Below are positions 1-4,886 of a DNA stretch of 7,014 nt, in pieces. Position 1 is the stretch's first letter; every line of letters starts with the position of its first letter. Position numbers and translations under genes: made by a program. Under the pieces are notes generated by a model. That model saw only the letters and a program-made list of their open reading frames with translations. It was not told the origin of the DNA and did not search any database. The DNA comes from Dehalococcoidia bacterium UBA1152. GTDB lineage: Bacteria > Chloroflexota > Dehalococcoidia > Lucifugimonadales > UBA2962. The stretch spans positions 1 to 7,014 of the forward strand of contig DBZU01000072.1 in NCBI GenBank assembly GCA_002311285.1, written 5' to 3'.

Positions 1-400
1 TATTAAAGTTGTTTTATATGATGGCAGTTCCCACGACGTTGATTCTTCCGGGGTTTCTTTTGAAATTGCTGCATCTCATGCATTACGAAAAGGATTCCTT
101 AGCGCTAACCCGTGTCTTCTTGAGCCAATAGTGAAATTAAATGTTACAGTTCCTGATGCAAATATGGGAGACGTAATAGGTGATTTAAATGGAAAGAGAG
201 GAAAAATATTAGGGATGAATCCTGGAAGAGGAATTACTGATGTGGAGGTTGAAATTCCTCATGCAGAAGTCTTGCAATACGCAACGGAACTTCGATCCCA
301 AACTCAGGGGCGCGGGACATATGCTATATCTTTTAGTCACTACGAAATGGTTCCTCCTCACATTTCTGAACCGATAATTGCATCGCATAGAGATGGCTAA
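1..400 (+). CDS. fusA: Elongation factor G, C-terminal fragment (5' end outside window)
   Basis: This is the last 132 codons of a translation elongation factor G, the GTPase that drives ribosomal translocation in the cytoplasm. Codons start at base 2 and the frame stays open to the window edge, so the GTG at 131 is internal and not a start. The fragment covers the end of domain IV (YDGSSHDVDSS, fragment residues 6-16) and all of domain V: LLEPI (39-43), MGDVIGDLNGKRG (55-67) and YATELRSQTQGRG (93-105), followed by the HYE near 113-115. All are hallmark EF-G segments. The protein ends soon after, as in the family. No tuf or ribosomal protein gene follows, so this is either an EF-G detached from the str operon or an EF-G-like paralogue. 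The GTPase domain is outside the window, so I cannot decide between them. Confidence 0.95.
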   Translation, partial: IKVVLYDGSSHDVDSSGVSFEIAASHALRKGFLSANPCLLEPIVKLNVTVPDANMGDVIGDLNGKRGKILGMNPGRGITDVEVEIPHAEVLQYATELRSQTQGRGTYAISFSHYEMVPPHISEPIIASHRDG

Positions 401-578
401 TCTGCATAAAACCGTGTAGCGCGGTTATATTATCTTCACCTCCGATAGGTCTTAAAATTGTCTGTGAACTAAGGTGTCTCCTCGAGGCTTTTGCTCCGAG
501 TACCGTCGTACATGTCAAATGAGAGTATGATGTTACCGGAAAAAAATAATTATAATTTCCTCTGAAGGATAATTAAAT
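401..578. other. Intergenic spacer with three short hairpins
   Basis: This 178-nt spacer separates EF-G from the FAD oxidase gene. It can form three small hairpins. The first is AACCGTG/CGCGGTT at 410-426, seven pairs including one G-T with a 3-nt loop, 10 nt after the EF-G stop. The second is ACCT/AGGT at 438-450. The third is at 481-500, CTCG/CGAG plus three inner pairs closing a TTTT loop. The first could act as a weak terminator for EF-G, but no clear T-run follows it. I recognise no tRNA, known riboswitch or conserved small protein here. A minus-strand reading frame crosses the region into EF-G (333-518) but has no recognisable product. Confidence 0.35.
551..569 (+). promoter_or_regulatory. 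Possible -10 box and ribosome binding site before the FAD oxidase
   Basis: A perfect TATAAT lies at 551-556, and GAAGGA at 564-569 sits 9 nt before the ATG at 579. Initiation about 7 nt after the -10 box would give a very short leader that begins at the ribosome binding site. I find no good -35 hexamer 16-18 nt upstream. In AT-rich DNA a chance TATAAT is not rare, so the promoter part is tentative. The ribosome binding site is convincing and supports the chosen start. Confidence 0.4.
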
Positions 579-1886
579 ATGGATAGTTCTAAGAATCGAT
601 GGGTAAATTGGTCAGAGACTCAGTCTTGTTCCCCGCAACAAATTGCATTCCCTTCTACTGAAGGAGAATTGATTGATTGTATTCATTCTGCAATAAAATC
701 AGACATGAAACTAAAAGTGGTGGGATCTGGACACTCCTTTGTAGGGGCTGCGCTTACAGATGGGTTATTAATTGATCTATCTAAATATAATCACATAACT
801 AACGTAGACACCCAAAACAAACAAGTAACCGTACAAGTAGGGAAAAAACTAGAAGATTTGAATCCGGAGATATGGAATCATGGATTAGCGATGTCAGACT
901 TAAGTGATATCGCATATCAATCAGTCGCAGGCGCAATATCAACAGGGACTCACGGGACGGGTATTGGATTCGGCTGCCTGGCCACTCAAGTAGTAGCAGC
1001 TAGAGTAATTTCTGGAGAAGGAGAAATAATTGATTGCTCACCGGAAAAAGACGCTGATCTTTTTGGAGCTGCGGTTATTGGAGTAGGTGCGGCTGGAATA
1101 CTTTCAACCGTAACGTTACAACTTGAAGATGCATTTAACCTACATGCCTTGGAAATGCCCATGCCTTTTGATTTTGTCATAGATCACCAAGATGAATTTG
1201 TTAAAGACAATGAGCACTTCGAATATTTCTGCCACCCAGACCTAAGCTTAGCTTTAACAAAAAGAAACAATCGTACTGCAAAACCTGGTAAACCGTTGTC
1301 GCCACTTGGCAGATGGTACCACGATGAATTTATTATTGGATACTTACCTAAACTGACTAGATTAGCTAAGCAGGCATTCCCGCAATTATCTAAATATTTA
1401 ACTCACGAAATTATGGTGGTCGCGAGAGACAACTATATAGATAGATCTTATTCAGTCTTTGCATCTGAACGAAAGCAATACGGCTGCGAAATGGAATATT
1501 TCATACCCAAAAAACATGCAAAAGAAGCGTTGGCCAGGGTATTAGATTTTGTTAAGGGATCCGGCCTTAAAATTTCAATGCCAATAGAGGTCCGTTGGAG
1601 TGCGGCTGACGTGTTTCCTATAAGTATGTGTTACGGCAGAGAAACTACATCAATAGCTATTCATGTCGAGATGGGTGAACGATACGAAAATTATTTTGTT
1701 CCAGTTGAGACCATTATGATGAATTATGAAGGTCGACCTCATTGGGGCAAAATGCATTTCCAAACTAGTAGTACTTTAGCTCCTCTCTATCCAAAATGGG
1801 ATGAATTCCAAAAAGCCAGACAAATACTTGATCCAAAGGGTATATTTGAAAATGCATATACAAAACGGGTGTTTGGACCGATATAA
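579..1886 (+). CDS. FAD-linked oxidase of the sugar-lactone/alditol oxidase (ALO/AldO) family
   Basis: A 435-residue flavoprotein of the vanillyl-alcohol-oxidase superfamily, likely cytosolic since no signal peptide is visible. The N-terminal FAD-binding domain (about 20-190) carries GSGHSF at 49-54; in gulonolactone and alditol oxidases the His of this motif (here H52) holds FAD covalently. STGTHGTG at 121-128 is a second conserved FAD-site loop. The C-terminal D-arabinono-lactone-oxidase-type domain holds E337-x-R339 and HWGK at 388-391, matching the Glu-x-Arg and Lys that contact substrate in Streptomyces AldO. The protein ends with the family-like LDPKGIFEN segment (417-425). Expected chemistry is oxidation of a polyol, sugar lactone or related alcohol with oxygen or another acceptor; the actual substrate cannot be read. 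The start is supported by GAAGGA 9 nt upstream. A GNAT gene follows after 21 nt, implying co-transcription. Confidence 0.9.
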   Translation: MDSSKNRWVNWSETQSCSPQQIAFPSTEGELIDCIHSAIKSDMKLKVVGSGHSFVGAALTDGLLIDLSKYNHITNVDTQNKQVTVQVGKKLEDLNPEIWNHGLAMSDLSDIAYQSVAGAISTGTHGTGIGFGCLATQVVAARVISGEGEIIDCSPEKDADLFGAAVIGVGAAGILSTVTLQLEDAFNLHALEMPMPFDFVIDHQDEFVKDNEHFEYFCHPDLSLALTKRNNRTAKPGKPLSPLGRWYHDEFIIGYLPKLTRLAKQAFPQLSKYLTHEIMVVARDNYIDRSYSVFASERKQYGCEMEYFIPKKHAKEALARVLDFVKGSGLKISMPIEVRWSAADVFPISMCYGRETTSIAIHVEMGERYENYFVPVETIMMNYEGRPHWGKMHFQTSSTLAPLYPKWDEFQKARQILDPKGIFENAYTKRVFGPI

Positions 1887-1907
1887 ATATATTCTCTTTA
1901 ATCTATT

Positions 1908-2381
1908 ATGACTAAATCAAATTCCAAATTTAAAGTAAGAAAAGCCACCTCTGTAGATACAGACATACTTGCAGTTTTTTCGCTAGCAGTAATCAAAGAA
2001 GGCGATGGAATCTCAATTCCATCGGAACATGTTAAGCCTGGCATAGAAGCCGTTCTTGAAGACGATTCAAAGGGTTTTTATTTGGTTGCCACAGAGAAGG
2101 GTCAATCAGATCCTATTGGTTGTTTAATGATTACTTTTGAATGGAGTGATGTAAATAATGGATTTTACTGGTGGATTCAAAGCGTTTATGTCGATCCCTC
2201 ATGGCGACGCAAGGGAGTATATTCTGCTCTACATAACCATGTTTTAAGCCTTGCCAGAAAAGCAAAAAGTGTTAGTCGAATAAAACTTTACGTACACGAA
2301 AACAATTCAAAGGCACAAAATACATATAAAGCTATGGGCATGGATCAGGCGCCTCACAAGATTTTTGAATTCTACCTTTAG
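1908..2381 (+). CDS. GNAT-family N-acetyltransferase (copy 1)
   Basis: A 157-residue single-domain GNAT enzyme, which would transfer an acyl group from acyl-CoA to an amine. Strand beta-4 and the CoA site are visible as VYVDPSW (93-99) followed by RRKGVY (100-105), matching the Q/R-x-x-G-x-G/A pyrophosphate loop with the last Gly replaced by Tyr. NNSKAQNTYKAMGM (132-145) is the usual C-terminal helix in which Asn and Tyr contact CoA. WWIQ (88-91) precedes motif A. The gene begins 21 nt after the FAD oxidase stop and has no visible Shine-Dalgarno sequence, only AT-rich DNA, so translation may depend on coupling to the upstream gene. It is a paralogue of the convergent GNAT at 2388-2852. The acceptor substrate is unknown; a small amine, antibiotic-like compound or protein N-terminus are all possible. 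Confidence 0.85.
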   Translation: MTKSNSKFKVRKATSVDTDILAVFSLAVIKEGDGISIPSEHVKPGIEAVLEDDSKGFYLVATEKGQSDPIGCLMITFEWSDVNNGFYWWIQSVYVDPSWRRKGVYSALHNHVLSLARKAKSVSRIKLYVHENNSKAQNTYKAMGMDQAPHKIFEFYL

Positions 2382-2460
2382 TAATAATCACAATGGCAAT
2401 TCATACATGTAGTTAGGTGTATTAGTCATGCCCATCTTTTGGTATGTTTTTTGTGCCTTT
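2309..2460. repeat. Imperfect 34-nt inverted repeat across the convergent GNAT junction
   Basis: Bases 2309-2342 in the plus-strand GNAT match the reverse complement of 2427-2460 in the minus-strand GNAT at 28 of 34 positions by hand count. The match includes AAAGGCACAAAA at one end and ATGGGCATG at the other. The arms encode the same helix (KAQ-TY--MGM) in the two paralogues and are separated by 84 nt holding both stop codons. The repeat is therefore explained by paralogy, but a transcript crossing the junction on either strand could fold into a long stem here. A second exact 12-nt pair lies at 2169-2180 and 2589-2600, encoding the shared WWIQ. Confidence 0.7.
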
Positions 2461-2852
2461 AAGTTATTATGATTCACATGGAGTTTAATGCTGAAAACAT
2501 TTCCTCTCTCTCTAGCCGTATTAACGACATGTTTATGCATGCTTTGGTAAACCCCCTTTCTTCTCCATTTTTCATCAACAAAAACATCTTGAATCCACCA
2601 AATAAAAGCATTATTGCCAGAGTCCCATTCATAAGTAATCATTAGGCAGGCAATTGGCACATCACTATCTTTTACATTGGCAATAAAATACATACCTTTT
2701 GATAAATCTTTAATAGGAGCGGTAACCCCAGGCAATAATTTTTCTGGTGACACCGGTTCGTTATCTACCAACATTCTTTGTTCACAAAAATTCGCTAGCT
2801 TTTTAGCATCTTTCTGTTTAGCTAATCGTATTGTAAATAAATTATCCATCAT
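2388..2852 (-). CDS. GNAT-family N-acetyltransferase (copy 2, paralogue of copy 1)
   Basis: A 154-residue GNAT enzyme, the second gene of a minus-strand pair, starting 22 nt after the LLM monooxygenase stop. It has the same architecture as copy 1: CLMITYEW (69-76), WWIQ (85-88), VFVDEKW (90-96), RRKGVY (97-102) and the C-terminal NNLKAQKTYQKMGM helix (129-142). From the shared Pro-Gly (residue 41 here, 44 in copy 1) to the end, the two align without gaps with 59 of 114 identities by hand count; the N-terminal 40 residues are much less alike. Two consecutive ATG codons sit at the start, and the first was taken. The only purine-rich sequence upstream is AAGG about 13 nt away, which is weak and far, so coupling to the upstream gene is plausible. 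The substrate is unknown. Diverged N-termini suggest the two copies may accept different substrates. Confidence 0.85.
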   Translation of the reverse strand: MMDNLFTIRLAKQKDAKKLANFCEQRMLVDNEPVSPEKLLPGVTAPIKDLSKGMYFIANVKDSDVPIACLMITYEWDSGNNAFIWWIQDVFVDEKWRRKGVYQSMHKHVVNTARERGNVFSIKLHVNHNNLKAQKTYQKMGMTNTPNYMYELPL

Positions 2853-2874
2853 TAATTAAGAATTGCCTTATCAC

Positions 2875-3972
2875 TTATTCAAGATCAGAGAGCCGTGGCA
2901 TAATTTCGTGTGCGAGGACTTGATGAGAATTATGCCAAAATTCCTCAGGATTCCATTCATGACCTATAGTTACTAAGACCCCAAATCCCCCGACATCAGC
3001 ATGCAGCTGTCGTATTTTTTGTTCTACTTCTTCAGAACTGCCAACTATCCATATATTGTCTACTAAGTATTCAAGAGTGACATCTCTGTCGGACATTTCG
3101 GGGTCTATTTTAAGTTGCTGAATCCGTCCTGGAATTTTAGATAATATCCGTAGAAAATACTCCTCGTATGCAACTCCAATTGATCCATTCAAGGCTTCTT
3201 TTCGAGCTTCTTTTGTGGTGTCACCGACAAGCACATCACGAGCAATACGCCATGTTGACCTGCTAGGTGGTGCATGGCCTACATCCTTTGCTCCTTTCTC
3301 AACTGAAACCCATTGTGACTTAAGTGATGGGGTTGGTAAAAAATTGATTGACATGGGAATCCAACCTTTTCGACCAGCCATTTCTAAAGTTTTTGAATCA
3401 GGCCTAGAGCCGGCAACCGCTATTGGAGGATGCGGAACTTGGTAGGGCTTAATATGAAAAGACATGCCTATATCATGTATTGGTTCAGTGATAGTAAAGT
3501 CCCAAAATTCGTTTTTATATCTACCTGGAACAGGATTTTTCCAAAGTTTAAGCACCATATCAATTGCTTCGCTAGTCATTTTACGATGCTTTCCAGATTC
3601 CAAATCGAAACCGGCTGCTTGAATGTCGCCCGGGAATCCTCCTGGACCAACACCCCACATAAATCTACCTTTTAACATTTGATCCAGTTGGGCAATTCGA
3701 TGAGCAAGATGGAAAGGATTATGATTAGGCATACACGTAACCCCTGTGCATAACTTCATTGACCGCGTCTCCGGTATAAGTCTAGCAATTATTAAATCTG
3801 GGGCTGGGATATTTTCCCATCGAGAAGTATAGTGTTCTCCAAGCCATGTTTCGTTGTAACCTAGTTCATCGAGTATTGATAGTCGATGAACATCCATATC
3901 CAAAGTTTCACTCCAGGTTGATGTGCCTGGACGATGGAGAGGCATTGTGAAGTCCCCCAACAAAATAGACAT
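2875..3972 (-). CDS. Luciferase-like (LLM) flavin-dependent monooxygenase
   Basis: A 365-residue member of the bacterial-luciferase-like flavin monooxygenase family, which uses reduced FMN or F420 and usually oxygen to oxidise ketones, terpenes, sulfonates or similar compounds. The N-terminus (GDFTMPLHRPG, 6-16) is typical of the limonene-monooxygenase-like branch. WLGEHYTS (43-50) contains the conserved Glu-His that lies near the flavin in luciferases. GVGPGGFPGD (107-116) is the phosphate-binding loop region, and PPIAVAGSRP (182-191) is the later barrel strand motif. The length is normal for the family. The reading frame extends 13 codons further to a TTG, but the ATG at 3970-3972 has AAAGGAAG correctly placed upstream and gives the family-like N-terminus, so it is preferred. 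It heads a minus-strand pair with GNAT copy 2 and diverges from the SDR-hydrolase pair. Cofactor (FMN or F420) and substrate cannot be told by eye. Confidence 0.9.
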   Translation of the reverse strand: MSILLGDFTMPLHRPGTSTWSETLDMDVHRLSILDELGYNETWLGEHYTSRWENIPAPDLIIARLIPETRSMKLCTGVTCMPNHNPFHLAHRIAQLDQMLKGRFMWGVGPGGFPGDIQAAGFDLESGKHRKMTSEAIDMVLKLWKNPVPGRYKNEFWDFTITEPIHDIGMSFHIKPYQVPHPPIAVAGSRPDSKTLEMAGRKGWIPMSINFLPTPSLKSQWVSVEKGAKDVGHAPPSRSTWRIARDVLVGDTTKEARKEALNGSIGVAYEEYFLRILSKIPGRIQQLKIDPEMSDRDVTLEYLVDNIWIVGSSEEVEQKIRQLHADVGGFGVLVTIGHEWNPEEFWHNSHQVLAHEIMPRLSDLE

Positions 3973-4106
3973 TATAAATTTACTTCCTTTATTATGTTGC
4001 GGACAGAACAAATTAATTGTATATCAATAAAGTAGCTAATAATGTTTAAATGTACTTTAAATCCGCTGTCTAAAATTAATTATTTTCGAAATGGGAGGTC
4101 CTGCGA
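3973..4106. promoter_or_regulatory. Divergent control region between LLM monooxygenase and SDR genes
   Basis: These 134 bp must hold the promoters of both the minus-strand LLM-GNAT pair and the plus-strand SDR-hydrolase pair. Two operator-like patterns are visible. ATTGTATATCAAT at 4016-4028 has inverted ATTG/CAAT arms around five bases. Two TTTAAA palindromes at 4045-4050 and 4056-4061 begin 11 bp apart, about one helical turn. TAAAAT at 4071-4076 could be a -10 box for the SDR, though no good -35 is seen. GGGAGGT at 4093-4099 is a strong ribosome binding site 7 nt before the SDR ATG. No regulator gene is present in the window. Confidence 0.45.
3983..3990 (-). promoter_or_regulatory. Ribosome binding site that fixes the LLM start
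   Basis: On the minus strand AAAGGAAG ends 10 nt before the ATG at 3970-3972. No comparable sequence stands before the TTG at 4009-4011, the only longer start in frame, and this site lies inside the extension it would create. This favours the 365-residue product. Confidence 0.7.
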
Positions 4107-4853
4107 ATGAAACTAAAGGGTAAAGTCGCGATTATTACAGGTGGAGCTCGGGGGCAGGGCGCAGCTGAGGCTGAACTTTTTGCACAAGAAGGAGCTTCAG
4201 TAATCATAGGAGATATATTGGATGATGAAGGTAAAAAAGTTGAGCAGAAAATAATTGATGAGGGTGGATCAGCTAATTATGTTAGGTTGGATGTACGAAA
4301 TGATAAAGATTGGGACAAGGCTGTAAAACTTGCAGTAAAAAAATACGGGAAAGTAGATATCTTAGTCAATAACGCTGCAATACTAACATTAAGCACGATT
4401 GAACAAACGACTAAAGAAGAATGGGACAGGGTTATGGACATCAATATGTGGGGAATTGTTTTGGGCACAAAGGCTGTTTTGCCAGAAATGCGTAAGGCAG
4501 GAGGAGGGTCCATAGTAAATATCTCGTCACTTTCAGCCATGATCGCCCAACCATGGGCTGCAGCATATCATGCGTCAAAAGGAGCCGTTAGAATCCATAC
4601 TAAAGAGGCGGCTCTCGAATTCGCTACAGACAACATAAGAGTTAATTCTGTTCATCCTGGAGCAATCGATACAGACATGATCAGGGATGCATATGGAATT
4701 GAACGTGTTTCTAAATATTTAGAGATAATTCCTTTAGGTCGCATGGGTCAATCAGAGGATGTTGCTAAAGGAGTACTGTTCTTAGCATCAGATGATTCAA
4801 GCTACATAACGGGAATTGAACTTCCGATAGATGGCGGAATATTAATTAAATAA
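4107..4853 (+). CDS. Short-chain dehydrogenase/reductase (SDR), classical type
   Basis: A 248-residue classical SDR, the usual length, expected to interconvert an alcohol and a ketone with a nicotinamide cofactor in the cytosol. TGGARGQG (11-18) is the TGxxxGxG cofactor loop. D36 at the end of the second strand favours NAD(H) over NADP(H). LDV (61-63) follows, and NNAA (88-91) stands where NNAG is usual. The catalytic tetrad is readable: N113, S141, Y154 and K158 (YHASK, 154-158), then HPGAIDTDM (183-191). The C-terminal LASDDSSYITG...DGG (226-244) is standard. The overall pattern resembles the 3-alpha/20-beta-hydroxysteroid dehydrogenase and FabG-like branch, but SDR substrates cannot be assigned from such likeness. 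The start is supported by GGGAGGT 7 nt upstream. The hydrolase gene follows after 33 nt, so the two are probably one operon. Confidence 0.93.
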   Translation: MKLKGKVAIITGGARGQGAAEAELFAQEGASVIIGDILDDEGKKVEQKIIDEGGSANYVRLDVRNDKDWDKAVKLAVKKYGKVDILVNNAAILTLSTIEQTTKEEWDRVMDINMWGIVLGTKAVLPEMRKAGGGSIVNISSLSAMIAQPWAAAYHASKGAVRIHTKEAALEFATDNIRVNSVHPGAIDTDMIRDAYGIERVSKYLEIIPLGRMGQSEDVAKGVLFLASDDSSYITGIELPIDGGILIK

Positions 4854-4886
4854 AATCCATCTAAATTAAAGTAGGAACCAAGAATT

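Noticed and set aside
333..518. Minus-strand reading frame of 61 codons across the EF-G end and the spacer
   Set aside because: It overlaps the conserved EF-G terminus, has no recognisable motif and no clear ribosome binding site, so it is most likely a chance frame.
401..540. tRNA or known riboswitch in the spacer after EF-G
   Set aside because: No cloverleaf with a TTC-type arm and no conserved riboswitch core could be matched by eye; only short local hairpins are present.
2388..2852. The GNAT pair as a toxin-antitoxin system
   Set aside because: GNAT toxins normally come with a small DNA-binding (RHH or similar) antitoxin gene next to them. None is present, and the upstream partners are flavoenzymes.
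3973..4011. N-terminal extension of the LLM monooxygenase starting at TTG 4009-4011
   Set aside because: The extension does not look like the family N-terminus, and a good ribosome binding site inside it points to the ATG at 3970-3972.
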